The notes under the pieces: model-generated | The model's input: only the letters and a program-made list of their open reading frames with translations | Databases searched by the model: none | Told to the model about the DNA's origin: nothing | NCBI GenBank assembly: GCA_013399115.1 | Contig: VXAA01003176.1 | Span: forward strand, 681,104-745,103 | Direction: 5' to 3' | DNA length: 64,000 bases | Origin: Anseranas semipalmata | Lineage: Eukaryota; Chordata; Aves; Anseriformes; Anseranatidae | Made by a program: the position numbers and the translations under genes | Part shown: piece by piece, positions 1 to 15,216 of the stretch | Numbering within the stretch: position 1 is the first letter of the stretch | How the letters are laid out: each line of letters starts with the position of its first letter

Positions 1-3000
1 TTTCAAGCCTTAATTGTTTTTAGTGGTTTTAATCTAAATCTTTTTTGGTTCATAATTTTTGAGATGTGGTCAAAATACACAAGCAGTTTAGATGTTTTGT
101 CTAGGGTTTACTACTGACTTAAATGGTATCATCACAGCATCCAGTGTTATCTACTCACATACATTATCTATATTCTCACACTTCTAGTTTCAGTTCTGAA
201 TCCCGAGGAATACTCCCGTGACAAGTTCATACTGACCATTTTTCAGAAAGAGATAATTCTGCATGCCGTGTAACCTATTCTAAATTACCACATTCAACTT
301 TCAGTATTTTTCAGTGGCAAACAAAGACAAAATGAACCGGCTTTGTACCAGCCTTTTTACTTCTTATATCACATAAAGTGGAAGATTCTTACTTCAGCTC
401 CAGTCTCTACTATGCAAAGCAACTAATTTCTAGCTGAAAACTTTGCTTCCTTACTTCCCTGCATCCTGCCTTCTGTTCACAATTATATCTTTATTTGCTG
501 TTCTTTTTGTAATTTTTTTCTGTAATTACTAAATAATACATCTGTTATTGCACAGTATTTTGTATACGGCAACTTTTAATCCAAAGCCTTCAGGAACAGT
601 TTTCCTTACATTCCTTTTCTTCAATGATAATAAAAGAAAGATGAATGCTTTCTGAGACGCATCAGCAAAATGTTATCGTTGTTGCGCTAGGCACTGATGA
701 GATCACATCTAGAATGGCGTGGACAAGGACAGTCACGTACGAAAGATTAATTGAAACTGGAATGGGGGCAGAAAGGTCAGTAGAATCATTAGAGAAATAG
801 AAAGCCTGCTTTCCAAGAGAGGCCTAAAGACTTTAGCTGATTTAGGTTAGCAAAAATGAAGGCTGAGATGGAATATCTGCTATGTATAAATACTTTTGCA
901 GTAGATTACTACGGATGCGAAAATTCAAGATATGCCAAAGTATGCATAAAATATATGGGTATAAAATATACACAGAGTAAATTTAGGCAAGACAGAGAAG
1001 ATTCTCAATCCTTAGAAAACTTTTCTCCGCTAAAAGGAGAAAAAAATACAACTGTTTGACAATATGTTAAAGAATAATGTGAAAACTATAGCAGCGTGTG
1101 AACGGACTCAATGATGGAAAGAAAGCTTGTTAGTTTTCATTAGAGACAGTTACTCATTTTCACAAAAATTGTTGCTTAGGAAAATATTTTTCCTAAAACA
1201 GTCTGCCTTCCACTGAAAATATGATTTTTTGAAATTTCAAAGTATTAATGCCAACAAAATGAAAAAATTTGTTTTAAACTTGGATGAAACCTAAAATAGC
1301 AAATTGTCTGAGCAATTCCAATAAAAAAATCCCAAGTTTGATTTTGAAATTCCTATGAAGTGTACAACGGCAGGAGCACTTTGTTGCCATACTGTCCCAA
1401 ACAACCCTATAAAGTATGTAATCTCACACTTCAGAATACCTGTATTAAGACAGCTTACTGAAGATTTTCTAAGATGTTACATGGAAAAGGCAGTAAAAGT
1501 AAGGCATGCATGACAACTAACATGAATATGAAAAATCTGGCTTGAGATCCCCCTGAAACATTACAGTGTCTGCTTCAAACACAAAAGCTCAATTTTCAAC
1601 TAAAAGCTTTACGTGCCTTTTTTTGTTAACTTGGACAAAAGACCTCAAATTTCAGCAAGATGACAATGTTCTTTTTTTATGATTGATATTTTGGTAAGAA
1701 AATTCCTCAGGAACATGATACAAAACCACATACTGAATCCGAGAAGCAAATCTAGTACTAAATTAAACCTGAGATGAAAAATTAAATTTTCTATGATTTA
1801 CTACTTCCTGTATACTGAAAAATCCCTTAGTACCAGCAGAATTTGTTCTCTTCCCTAGTTAGTCAGTTTCATTTTCCTCTCTCTTTTATATTGACAGAAA
1901 CAAAATAATTAAGACATCGTTTGCATAATCCTTGACTCCAGCATCTCCTCAATGTTTTCAAAAGCACTTAAGGACCTTTTTAGTCACAGAAAGGATCTGG
2001 GCTCTTCTAATCTGGCATTTCTCTGTGTTCATCTAAAGGCTATTTGTATTCATCATGACTTTTTCTTTCCCATTTACATTTTTGAGTTTTTCACCTTTTC
2101 TTACTTTTTAGTGGTTTTATTTACACGGAACACTACAACCAAACCGAGCTTCAAAGCCATGTTCGTGCATATTCATTCCAATGCAAAATTTTGAGTTTAG
2201 CTGGGATTACGCCCAAGAGTGAGCATCCTTCCTAAACATCCTAGCAAATAATTTTTAAGATTTGAATACAGCTAATTTATGCAGAAATTTTGGAATATTT
2301 CCCAATATAAAAGTCAGTGCTTGCATCAGAGCATCATATCAGGTGTATACCTCCTGGAAACTAAACCAACACCTTTCAAACTGAACTTTTACTGATATAA
2401 TTTCAGCTGGGAGCTTTGCCAGACATATACATTTGAGATGCAGTGTAGAACCACAGCATATCACTTTAGGATCGCAAGCACCTCATCAGGAGAACCCACA
2501 GAACTATAGTAAACAGGAAAGGTCAGTGAGACCCAAGCGTAAACCATTTTTCCTGTCAGAACAGTCATGGGCCCTGGCTACCTGAGGTGGGGACTGCTCA
2601 CTGGCTTTTAGCATTATTTTGAGTCCATCAAAGCTGCTTAAGTTTCTTTCAACACACTTCAGCTTGCACACACCTTTTCACAAGCAAATTAAATGCATCT
2701 GCACTTCTCGTTACATGTTGCTTCTGCAGGTCTCTAGAACAGGATATGTCACCAGAGGGGATTCAGAGAGACAGTGAGCAGGTTCTCAATTGTGGTTTGA
2801 TTTCATTATACTGTTGGCACATATGTAAATTAAATCAATTGGATATTTATTGCCATGAAAACGTGATTTTCTGTTAAATTCTAAAACTAATCACTAATAT
2901 TTGTAATAAATATAAATTTTTCAACTTCCCCTTAGAAGAACTGTCATTAAAACTATTTTAATACAGGTAATTATTAATATTAATAAGCGTAATATTATTT

Positions 3001-6000
3001 TCATTCAAAATACTTCCCATTTCCCATGACAGCAAACCATTACTCCCAGCTAACACAAGTACCTTAGAAGATGTTTCCTTTAAAACTTTGTAACGCTCTG
3101 AATCCTTGACTTCCCTCTCATTTGCAGAGAGACGTGCATTCCCTCTTCTTTTGAAAGCGACAACCCTTTATTGCTCAGCTTGTTCTGTTATTCAAATCTC
3201 ACTCGAATAAGTCAATATGTTAAAAGGAATAAAAATAAAGTCAGTTCTGGCTTGCCCATTTTTAAGTAGCACCATTTGAGTAAATATGACAACCTGGACT
3301 GCCTCTCCACTGTCTGTAGTAAATTCTGTGTAGCAGGATTACTACAAAACTTTGAAGGAGCACTATTGCAACTCTGCCTGTGGGAGAAATGAGGCAGAAA
3401 AAAGCTTGTACAGGAGACTTCACTAGACAATGTTCAGCCATTAATAAAAGGATGTTTTATTCATGGGAAAGGGTTTCTTCTCCCCCACCACGCACCCCCA
3501 GCATTTCTATACTGCACATCTGATTCAACAACTGTCAGTTCAGTTGACATGAAATTATAGACAACAAAATTATTCCAAAATCTGTACAACTTTCACAATT
3601 TTATTGCCTAGGATTCATTTATATTCAAATTTCTAAAATGTTGCATACACCAATATACATCTGCTTTGATTTTGTAACTCCACGCATTTCACTAGTACTT
3701 TATTATAAAACATACCTAAGTCACAAGCTATACCGTAAGACACGTATCTTAGCATACTAGCAAATACCTAAATAGCTATTCTCATTTTATTCTATTCAAC
3801 TTTGGCAATAAGACATAGCATTAGATTTCGTCATTTGATTTGGGTGCAATAATAAGCACCCAATTAAAAACAAAACCAAACTCTGACTTGTTGTTAGATT
3901 CACACAACCTAAAACAGAAATTAAGTGAGAAACGCACCTAACCCGTGACAGCAGGGCACCATTATAACCACAGAAGTAAATTTTACCTTCCAAATCAAAC
4001 CGTGCTCAGTGGCCTATGCATCGTGTCACTCCTTTAACCTAGCAGACTACCAAAATTACAGTCTCTGACAAATAGTCAAGTTAGCTAATTTCATCATTTT
4101 GACTACCCACAGCTGACATGAGACTGTCACGAGTTCAGAGCACAAGGTAAGGAAAAAAGCTGAAGAAAACCATCTTTTGGTCTTCCCTAACTGGACAAAC
4201 CCCAGGATGGCTGCAGGACTAGCAGCGGCACCTGAAAGGAACATGTTCTGTTCTGAGCGTGTCTTCCGCTGGTTACAAATGAGCAGGCAATGAGAAAATA
4301 CATTTTCATCTTTTCTAAGAGAATTTTGTTTACAGATGAGCAAGACTGGGACTGACTACACTGCTATGGACTGACTGTTGTGGTACAGATTCCAGTGAAG
4401 GATACGTGCAGATTTGTACATTTGCGTATTACCTCCAATCTATGCTCAGCGTTCTGCTTACTGTTATCAACCAAATGCAACAGTGCCCCTGGTGTTCCAC
4501 TCAGACTTTATTTACGATACAGAAAACAATGTGTAAAATTCCCATTCGATTTGGTAACAACATAAAAAGCTTTAATCCAAACCTACACATTCAGTCTAAA
4601 GCCCCAGCTTGAACGATCGCAATTGCCAATCATTTTGGTTTCATTATTCCATTCATGAATTGAAACCGGCCATGTGGGCATGGCTACATAGCCGCATAAT
4701 TGTAATGAAATCACTGAAATACTGGATTTCTGAAATACTTGGAAATACAAGAATTAATGGAAAGGGCCTGATGATATGCTCAAGCACCCCGTGAAAGCTA
4801 CCACCAGCATTCCTTGCAAGTCCTGTGCCACCTTGCTGTCAGAAACCTGGAGCATCACCGTGTCCTGAAAACCACCAAATTTATTTTGAAGTCAAAGCCT
4901 GTTTTAAGAAAAAACAGTAGCAACCCTGCACATCCCTCAGCCCCTAGCCAAACTGCTTGGGCATGCTTATAGCCACTAAAATAAGAATATATATAAAAAA
5001 CTGACCTTTAATATTAGTTTAACTTTGTTGACAAAAGCTCATTTTTCTTCTTCAAAAATTCCATGTACTTAAAATCACTGCAAATTCCTGGGCTTAAAGA
5101 AAGTAGCGTATGATGCATCAAAATTATTCATGGTTTTCTTGGATAAATTTGGGAACACAGATGCTCTTGCTGGTGCCATGAGAGACTTGTACATTTCCCA
5201 TTATTTGTAAGCAATGTAAAATTTGTATCCCAGTTTATTCTCAAATACTCGAGTATTAGAAAAGGAAATAAAAAACATAAGTAATATAAACTCAAACACT
5301 TTAGTCATCTATGGTGCTATTTTTAAATTACTAAAATATTATATAACCTTAAATGGAAGGTACTTAATCATACAACTGGAAGCAGCTTTACTCATACTTA
5401 AGTGTTGACATTTTCATCTACACAAAGTACTCCGTATATGTTGATATTTAGCAATTTAGCAGGACTCAATGTCTCTTTTTAACTCTCAAAATTTCTCTGG
5501 AATAAATTTTTTTTTTTTATAAACTAATATCTTACTGTATACTGATAAAATTAGTATCATGGTTAACAAGAACCTTGACGATTTGAACTCAGAACTGTTG
5601 AAACAACATTTACTTCAGCATATCACACATACAACAGAATGAGAAATTACAGAATTACTAAAATTATAAAAAGCAGACAGTTTGCTGCCAACTATAAAAT
5701 ATTAACTAGGTAGCTGGCTAAAAATGTTGCATTTACACATCCTAATGCCTTTGTTACCCAGAACAACAAAAAGCACATTTAACATTCATCCCAACATATA
5801 AAGCCCTGAGCTATTTCTATAACAGGTTGTTTCAAAAATGCTTGAAGATTCTCTTACAAAAGCTAAGTATCTCATTTCTAAAGATCCGTGATCCCACTTC
5901 GAATCTTAATTTAAAATACTCTGAGGCTACCTGTATAGGATACCCAAAAGATAAAATTAAGTATTCGCTTAACTAACTGAAGGCATAAATAAAAAATATA

Positions 6001-7059
6001 TGCTTCTAACTGTAAGTATACAAGGACTGCACACTTGAGAACAGGCACAAAAGATAACATATAATATTGAACCGTATGAAAACTTCGCCATGTGACAGTA
6101 AGTTCACTGCCCATGCACTTTTAGCCAAAAAATTAAACATCATCATGTCTCCCAAGTGAGGGGTAAAAAAGTTAGTGTGTAAACTCAACAGGTTACCTGC
6201 AATCCTAGCTTCAGGACTAGTCTGACAAAACTCTTTGCTGCCTTCACTTACGGCCTGCGCAGCCCTTTTCCCCTCCAGAGCTGCATGTCTTGATCTCCTC
6301 CTTTTAGCTTTTCATCACATTAAAATCACATCGAAAATTTTAATTATTATTTTCCAGTGAGAGAGCTTCCAGTGATAGCATGCAACTCCAGTAACGCCTC
6401 TGAACATAAAGCCTTTTCTACCTTTGTATGATAACTCAGCTGTCTGCATAACTCATGAAGACAGATGAAAGTCTTCTTCCCATGTAAATATGTCAGGCAG
6501 AAAAACAACTATGAAATGAAACTGAGGGTAAGACTTAGATCAGACTTTGGGAGTTAAAGCAGAAAGCCAACTTCTAGCAACTGTTACAGTGCCCAGATAC
6601 CACAGAGGGTCTGCAAAAGTTACAGGCCAAGTTCAGCCCCATACCTAAACCAAAATTTGAGTTTTAGCCAAGCAAAGGGAAACCTAAAGTTAGCAGCAGC
6701 TTATCTGTTATGCTTTTGAAGGTATTTCATATTCTTTAGATTTCCAACAGGAAACAAACAAAAAGTGCCCAGTTTAATTACTTTAATTGTGACTTGATCA
6801 AAGGTTCACAACCTTGGAGATGGCATCAGTCAGTGATAATGAAATGTAGAGCACTTAAAAGATTTTTTCTTTTGCAAAATTCACACAACGGTCTCAAAAT
6901 GATTCAGAAACAGCAAATTCATTCTAGGGCCTTGGGGATTCTTCCGATTTTTTCATTTGGGCTATGAAGGAGGCATAAAGAGCGATCTTTCTAAAGAACC
7001 CATATCAGATTTGATAACTTATTTCAACACACACCTAAGAAGGAGCCTAGGGATATGGT
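1..7059. other. AT-rich non-coding stretch, no recognised gene
   Basis: I see no recognisable gene or transposon here. The sequence is AT-rich with short T and A runs. Open frames are at most about 100 codons and show no family motif. Around 3790-3912 and 6190-6330 the minus strand has splice-like edges beside open frames, but two competing frames look equally good there, so I do not call exons. Confidence 0.6.
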
Positions 7060-7588
7060 TAATCATAATAAAAGGCAGTCGTTCTTCACACAATCAGTAA
7101 TTAAACATTGGAACTCTGCCAGAAAAATTAAGAGATGTTAGAAGTTAATGTCCAATGGATATTAAAAGGCATGCGACTGGAGAAATTAATGAAAGAAAAA
7201 ACATTTATTAAAGGCTGTTCAATACCCTATGATATCCCACGTGGATGCGGAGGACCTGTGACTGCAAATCTCTTCAGAATTGAGAAGCATATCCAGAAGG
7301 TGATACCTGGTTTCTTCTACAGGCTGTTGTAGGAGGAGACATGCCAATGGGCTAAATGAATCTATTGGTAACCACCCAGATCATTGGATTTTGGATGAAT
7401 CTGGCTTTGGTTACCATTTTTATGTCCACCTTTTCTACACAGGTAGGAGATGCAGAGCTCTCAAGTTTTGAATTTCATTACAGCTTTCTCATTGGTCTGA
7501 TTTTTGGGGTGGTCCTATGGGGACCCAGGAGTTGGACTTGATCCTTGCAGGTCCCTTCTAACTCGGATATTCTATGAATCTATGAAAA
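7060..7588 (+). mobile_element. CR1 LINE 3' end, old and probably composite
   Basis: The right edge carries the typical CR1 tail. A segment reading as 'ggagttggacttgatccttg' is followed by a 'ggtcccttctaactcgg' block and a terminal octamer-like repeat (attctatgaatctatga) ending near 7585. The left part (about 7064-7330) resembles the 3' region of an older CR1/L3-like group: 'ttcttcacacaatcagtaat', then 'tggaactctgcc', then a block ending in 'ggctaaatgaatctattggt'. Because two different CR1-type endings follow one another (near 7372 and 7585), this may be a younger CR1 tail inserted in or beside an older one. All reading frames are broken. The left boundary is approximate and no target-site duplication was found. 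Confidence 0.8.
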
Positions 7589-10147
7589 CAGAAAAACAAC
7601 TCCAAGAGCAGCATATTTCAACATTAGAAGTACAATGAATAATACCAACCTCAGCCATACTGCAGCATCCTTTAAAACCAAGAATGCAGTGTATGGCCTG
7701 CTTTATTTAATACTCAGCCTCATACAAAGGCACTGCATTTGTAGCTACAGCAAGAAGTAAGCTTATTTTGAATCACAATCATTGCTGCATGCTAAATAGT
7801 GCATATGTGTGCTAAGTGCTTTTGTAAAAGCTGTATCCACTAGACAACAAGAAAATTAATGTTGTAATTACTGTGTCCAAGAATTCAGTGATGAATGGTA
7901 TTTTCTTGATTTTTACTTTCAAAACAATGCCCCTTAGAAAACATACTAAGACAGCATCTGCTGAAAAAAATAAATGAAAGCTTAACAAGAGAAGAACTAG
8001 TTTTCAGATCTACTTTTTCTTTTTTTGTTGTTTTATCTTGCTGATCTCTAAATATTGACCAGGCCCAAGGTTGCTTATGTTACAAGATCTGACAAGATCA
8101 CAGCTCCTGACAGCATAGCTACAAAGGTTTAATTTTCTTTGTTACTGTACTCACTGTTACTCCAGGGAGTTAGACAGAAGGAACAGAGAAAAGGAATAAT
8201 AATAAATAGACAACCAACCAAAAAAAAAACCACCAGTAAAAGTACATCACATAAGCCCATGTATATTTAGCTCTTCTCATCCCTCACCTTGCATGTGCAT
8301 ATGTATTTTAGAGACACACTGTCTATAAGCCACAGTTAAGGAACGCGCTTACGAACACGTTTAGCTGTCCTGTCTATTGAGGAAGATGGTCCTTGGCAGC
8401 GCCGTAACACACATGTTCAGCTACATCTCTCATCTTGGCTCACTGAGGATGACTGCGATTACTGCGCAGTGAAGCCTCTCACAACCAAGAGGACTGCTGA
8501 GATAAGAAAGCAGAGTTGGGTGCACCATCAAACGAGCCATGAATCTTTAACACTAATCACTAAACCTTCTGCAGTTGATTTCTGTTCACACTGGTTTTGC
8601 CCAAATCTATTATAATCTGGAAATTAGATGAGATTTTGCACATCAAAACAAACATTTTTCTAATGTGTAGTTTTTAAGCTTTGATTATAAGTGATGCTCA
8701 TTTCAGAAAATGTATTCCTCTTAAAAACACTATACCTGCAGCATCACGTGAGTTGAAGTATATTTAAAATTAATATAAATTGAAAAGTAAAATAGTACAA
8801 AATAGTTCTGAAAATCCTCTCTGAAAAGAAGAAGGTGACTCTCCGTAAGACATCTATGCTGAACATCATTAAAACTTTGAAACCAAATCCTACAGTACTT
8901 CCCTTCTAATTGCAAAGACCTTTAGAACTGGGGATGACAGATATTATACATCTGCAAATGTATTACACTATGGGAAGTGGAAGGAAACCCATAAGGATGC
9001 TACAGCATATATAAATATATATTCTGAGCGAGATTTGCAAGTTTAAAAAGTATTGAAAGGTTGTGTTTTTTATCATTTAAAACAAGAACCTAGAATCATA
9101 AATAAAATAAAACAAATCTGAACTTTTAAAACCACATTTGAAATGATCTTTACTAGGGAAAGGAACTCAACCATAACTGGACTTTTATTTATTAAAAATT
9201 ATGGAATTTCTAACAAGACAAAGCAAAACACATTTTGTCCATTTTTTGGAAGGTAAGACTTACAGAACAATACAAAAATGGAAGTTTCAAGAAAAAAAAG
9301 TTACATGAACATTAGAAACAGCTTAATGACTGTGAAACTTTCATTAGAGCAGCCTCTTGGCATCATAGGCTTTACTGAGAATTACAAAACAGTTTCAAAT
9401 ATACTATTCAACTATTTTCATGAATATAACTATCTCCAGCTGTCCAAAGCCAGAGGCAGCAACTGGAGGACTATTAGAGAACAGTAATACACTTTCTAGA
9501 ATGGACATGTTATCCACAGACACATTGGTGAATCTCTTTTTTTTTATATATATTCTGTTTTAAAGATAACCTACAGGTCAAATGCGTTGAAATACGTTCA
9601 GTCTTCACACTCAGCTTTCTAAATAATGCATTTTAAAAGCTGGCATTTCTTAGTCTCGGACTTCATTTAGTATTGGGGTTGAAGGAGAAAGGAGTGAATA
9701 TATGAACATTTTTCATTTTCAAATTTTTTTCTCTCCTCATTCTTTACCATGGCACAGGAAAAAATAGCTTAACTCTCATGTCTGAAATGTAAATATTAGT
9801 CCTTTTCCAAGATATTAATAAATGAAATATTGTTGAAGTAATAATGGAAGTGCTCTAATTCTTTGTTTCTTTGTAAGGAATAAAAATAATAACAATGTAG
9901 CCCTTGGTGCAGCTTCAGATAGTCTATGGACCAGTTGATTAGCATAAACATTTAGCTAATAAATCTAGAAGTAATTAAGGTTTGGGGGGGGCTGCAATCA
10001 GTCCGAGACAACTGAATTGTTTCTGGATAACTTTTAAAATCTCTTTACACTACTCTTGTATATCACGAGTTACTGATTCTTGGTTTTCTCATCTCATTTT
10101 TTTTTTTTTTAATGTAAAAAATACATCTTCTATGTAGAATGTGTAGT

Positions 10148-10171
10148 CAAACAACAACAACAACAACAAAA
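10148..10171. repeat. Short (CAA)n microsatellite
   Basis: Six consecutive CAA units flanked by A-rich sequence. Confidence 0.9.
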
Positions 10172-12327
10172 TCAGAAAGATATATCAGGAGATGTGACAG
10201 CAGAAATTTCATACTTCCAGCCCTCATTACAAAGTTTCACAGAAGTCTAAGCACTAAACCTGAGATCACCGTAGTATGCAGAAAGCCCTAAGAGAAGTGG
10301 TTAGCTTGTTTGAGGAAGAATGCCCACACCACCATTTACAATTCTGTAGCAATGCAGGTGGTATTTGGTATGCAAGCTGTTGTAGTTATTTGGAAAAAAA
10401 AAATACAACACTGTTTGTCAAATTAGACACCACATTAAATAAAAATAATAGACTACTGAGCTGTTTTAGAGAATGGTCTTGCTACATTCTTACTAATATG
10501 GAATAAAAACAAAGACATTTTGCATGTTATTTTAAATAAAGCCACAACAAGAGTTTATTCAGTGCAGTCTCTTCTATTTCTCTTCAGTTTTAAACTGCAT
10601 CTAATACAAAAATGCATAGAAATGTTCAAAAGTGCATTACTATAACTAGGTACTGATGGGAAACAGTGAATATATTCACTTTTTAAAGAAGTTCTAACAG
10701 ATTTAGTTAGATTTATTTACTTTTCCTGAGAAAGTCATGCTGCAATTCTGCAAACTGGCTGCAATGTTTTTTATTTTATTCCTCTGAAGGCAATCTGTAT
10801 TAAACAGAATACAAGCTCATAATCAGGAAACTACAAATACCGAGTTTCTAGTATCTCACTTCAGGACAAAAAGCAGACAAGGTGACATTCATCCCACTAT
10901 ACTGCTCTGAATGTAAAAAAAAAAACAAAAACCTAGAGAACTTGGTCTGATCCCCTCTATGAACTAACAGAAAGCAACATTCTCAAGTATTCTTCCACCA
11001 TTATACATATTTTGGTAAAGAAACAGTTTGCCTACACTACACAGTAAGAAAATGAAAAAAACAAGAAAAAAAACAGTTTTGTTTGACCCCTACAAACAAA
11101 ATTCACAATAATATGAGTGGATCTCTAGATGACTAAAATGTTTGAAAAACCAAAGAGGGTTTGCTTGTAGGGTTTTGTGTTTTGATTTGTTGTTGTTGTT
11201 TTTTTATATAATTAATGTACATTCGGGACCTAAGTATACTATTTTATGCAGACAACTTGATAGTCACTTCTGAATGCACTGATACACAGATAGGCAGAAA
11301 CAGATCCCATTTTGACTGGCCTTTATGCAGTTAATTACACCCCAAAAATAAATGAAATACACAGATAACCAAAGCATATTGAATTTTCTCATGTATGAAA
11401 ATAAATTGCTCTCAATTATTTTTTTTTATCTGCAAGAAACCAATTGCTTTACTGAATGCTTTGAATGGAGAATAAGTATACAAAATTACTAAGCTAATTG
11501 CACATCTCATGCATCTGAGAAGCTGGTAAGCAACACATTTTCTACGACAGGCACTGACTGACCAAAGCATTAACTCATGCTACCGCCACCCACATTATTA
11601 AAAAAATATCTCTGCAAATGGTTCTATAAATGCTAAGCACTGAGTTGGAAAAAGAAGCCACCTACACCTGACCTCTGCCTTATCAAGTAATTCGGATGAA
11701 ACTGCAGGTGGCAGACAGGATCTTTGTGCCAGCTTAAATTCAGGGCAGCGTGCTCCTGACAGGATGCAGTAACAGCCACGCAACAGCCTTCCCCGCTGTA
11801 GCTCTCCACAATTCGAAGCCTTGGTATTTCCAGGGACAGAAAGGACACTGTGGAGCAGCAACGTGCTGCTGCTGTGGGTTAAGAAGGTGGTGCTCCATCT
11901 TGTTTCCTCCCTCCTAACTTCAGTTATTTATGTCACAATAGTAGATTTTTGAATTATTGAGGAAATTCTTTCGTATCTGAACTGGCTAAGAAAGCTCCTC
12001 TAATAGGCACCCATGGAACACTTTAAAAAATCTCTTTAGTTGCAAGTGTCAACAGTGGCAGTGAAGTCTAGCCTCGCACATGGCACTGCCCATCCCTACT
12101 GCTCAATACATTAGCTCAATTGTGAATGCGTAGTGATGAAAATAAAAAAAAGCATATGGAAGAAAGGGAACAGGCTTTTTTGAGTGAATTCATATTTGTG
12201 CAAGACAATTAACAAAGTGGAACTGATGTCTGTGTTTATACATAAATTTTCCTGATTTTTTTCCTTTTTTTTTCTATTCATTTCCTCAGTTCATTTCTCC
12301 CTCTATGGGGAATTAAACATAATGGGG

Positions 12328-12347
12328 AAAAAAAAAAAAAAAAAAAA
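12328..12347. repeat. Poly-A run (A20)
   Basis: Twenty consecutive A residues. No retrotransposon body was recognised upstream, so it is not clearly a retroposed tail. Confidence 0.9.
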
Positions 12348-15216
12348 CACTTTTGACTGAATCATCTTCTTGTCATTTCAAAAAATTCCTGACATTGTAG
12401 AACCTTGATTACTGCAAGATTTCAGTAACAGTAGATTTTCTGATGCCAGCTGAATTAGACCACGCACCTAAAAATCACACACTGACAAATCACCAAACTC
12501 TGAGAAACACCATTTCGGATATTCTAAGCTTAAAATTGCAATGAATTTGTTCCACCGAAAATCAGCCCCAAATCTCAAAAAGCTTATTTAAAAGACAATT
12601 TTAGTTTCACACTTTTGAAAACACCTCTTGACTACAGAACAGGATTTTCAGAGAGGAGGAACACCGGTAACTATGTAAAGTGACTGAGAGATTAACACCT
12701 CTTTAAAAATGACATTTTTATCATCTCAGTTTTAATTAAAATGGCCTTAAACCACAACAGCAAGGAAACTGAAAGGAAATCATATTTATTCTGTGTAAAA
12801 TATTCAAACTTCCCCACACTACTATAGCTCAACGGGAATCAATATTGATGTTTTGACAATCTACTAATTATCTAAGCAGTTATAAAATCAGTTTAAATTG
12901 ATTAATTGAATTGCTCATTTTTCTGTGTTTTGTTTTTATCAGCTGTTATTAACATTTCATGAGCATTAATATTTATAGATTACAAAGATTACAAGAAGCA
13001 ATTAGCACCTTCTGAAATAATATTACCCGGAGAAAACAAACATCAAACATGATTAAGTAAACTCAGGTTTTCATATTAAAAAAGTAAATTCAATTATTTC
13101 AGCATCAGGAAATACTGTAGTCTAAACTAGTGCCATTTACCGAGAAGAATATATGCCTAAATCTGAATAAGTAAAATCCTATTTCCCCACTATACAGGAA
13201 GCCCAAGATGCACTACTTGCCCAGACTATCAACAGAACAGTCTGAGAGCCCTCAGAAGAACCTGCAATGCCTCTGGGGTCTTTATCTACAATGGGTTTGA
13301 GGTCCATTGGATTTACCTGCCTCCTGGTTCGGTGTTCGCATCATCAATTATGCTATGTATAACACATTACTGTAAATTTATTCAACCTGCCCTCAAGCTT
13401 ACACTAGGCAGAGCTTGCACTCAGCAGCTTCTCTGTGAAACACAAGCGGCAGCGAGTCTGCAGCTACTTCAGGTTTGGAAATTTTTCTTTTGTTTGTTTT
13501 TGGGGGGGGGTTGTCTAGGGAAACTGGAAGTTTAAATTAGAGGCCTAATCAGTAAAAGAGGTTTTTTTATAAAAACTTTTAAATCCACAATACACATTTT
13601 CCCACTATTTACACATTTCCATTAAATACTTCCTCCACCGGTTACAACGAAAATCCAAATTATGGACTGTTTGACAGTGAAGACAGCCTCACAACTGAAT
13701 GCTGATTCTCGCCTGGGACCTCAAGACACTGTGAAATTATACTCAAGAAGGGTAAAATGGGATTGTATTGAAAGAATACAATCTCATACGTTCTTCAAAT
13801 GAAAAAAGAAATCTGTGTAAGATGAAAAATCTTTCTTCCCTCTCACAGTAGCAAATAAAAGTGCAGAATTCCAATTTAGGAACAGAAGTCAAAATACAAT
13901 TGGGATCACCTTTACAATATGCTAGAACGAAGGTAGCTAAAGCCTGGAAAAGTAATAATGTAGACTATATCCCATGCAAATGTTTTCATTCCAAATTTCA
14001 AGGATCACAGACAAGGGATTCCTGTAACTCTCAACATAAAATCATATTGTATTTCCTTCTCAAGAGTATGTTCTTCACATTCAGCCTAAATTTCCCCTTC
14101 TTAACCTCATCCTATTACACCTCCCATCTCATACTTTATGGAAGGGCGGGGGGGAGGTAAAGATTAACCCCAGATGTAATTAGTCTAATGAGGTCACAGG
14201 CAGCTTTTTTTTCATAGCTAGCAGAGTCAACAGAAACAATATGGCCAGCATTCACATATGTCCATCTTTGACCAGGTATCCATTTATAATTTAATTGATA
14301 GGATTGGCATTTCCTGCGAATCCAGATCAAGATTTCAACTAATACCATGAAACTGTAGCAGGGTACATGCTGTTAATTCGTCGGCCTATCTGTAGATTCG
14401 TCTCTAGAAAGCCACTATGTCTACTGCGATATTTTCTCCTCCACCTCTGTAGTAATTTCCCAAACTTCTGTAATCATTCCACTAGCAACCGAGATAGGTC
14501 TAAATGCCTCTGTCTGCAGGATTTAAGCACCTTACAACTGTAAGTGAAATTTTATCTTGAATGTTATCATTAGTTCACATTACAGAGGCTGAAGTAATAA
14601 AGTAGAAGTGACTTTCACAAAGTTACATGGAAGCTACCTACAGTGCAAGTCAGCACTTCAACCTACATAATAATCATAATTCTTCTGCTTCAGTTCATCA
14701 CTCTAGCACTTTTTGTTGCTGCTCTTTGTAGTAAAGGGGAGACAATAACTGCAGCTGCAACCTAGCTAAATAAAACTACATACTGATATTGCCCACACCT
14801 CTAGAAAAGAGTATCTTTTTATATGCATTCAGTGTTACCAATCTCCTCTAGCAACTACAAATTACTTAAATTTAAAAACTTCTTCCTATTGTACATTTAG
14901 AAATGAGTCAGCCTGTTGGCGTCTGGACTGCAGAAGCTCTTGAGTTTGTGAAGTGTTCAATGACACTGCCAACTGAAAAACAGATAACATTAGATGTTAG
15001 AATCTTCCCACAGAGTATTTTTGAAGAATCCACTTATAAAGGTTAACTTTTGTTTGAAGTTCCAATTTCTTCCCCAGACCACCTCCTAGCTCAGGGCTCC
15101 ATCGAAATCTTATAAAAAGGGAAACTCAAACATGCTGCAGATTTCAAGAGTCCCTAGTTAAGCTTCTGTGCTACAGCATGTCTTTGTTAGATAAAAGGAA
15201 GGACCACAGAGAACTG

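Noticed and set aside
3267..3279. 13-base match to the start of miR-29 (tagcaccatttga)
   Set aside because: The match stops after the seed region and the flanks do not form a precursor hairpin.
3796..3993. Minus-strand C-terminal-exon-like frame with a good acceptor near 3912
   Set aside because: Two different frames after the same acceptor look equally coding-like, a sign of chance.
14136..14348. 70-codon minus-strand frame
   Set aside because: No splice-site support and no recognisable motif.
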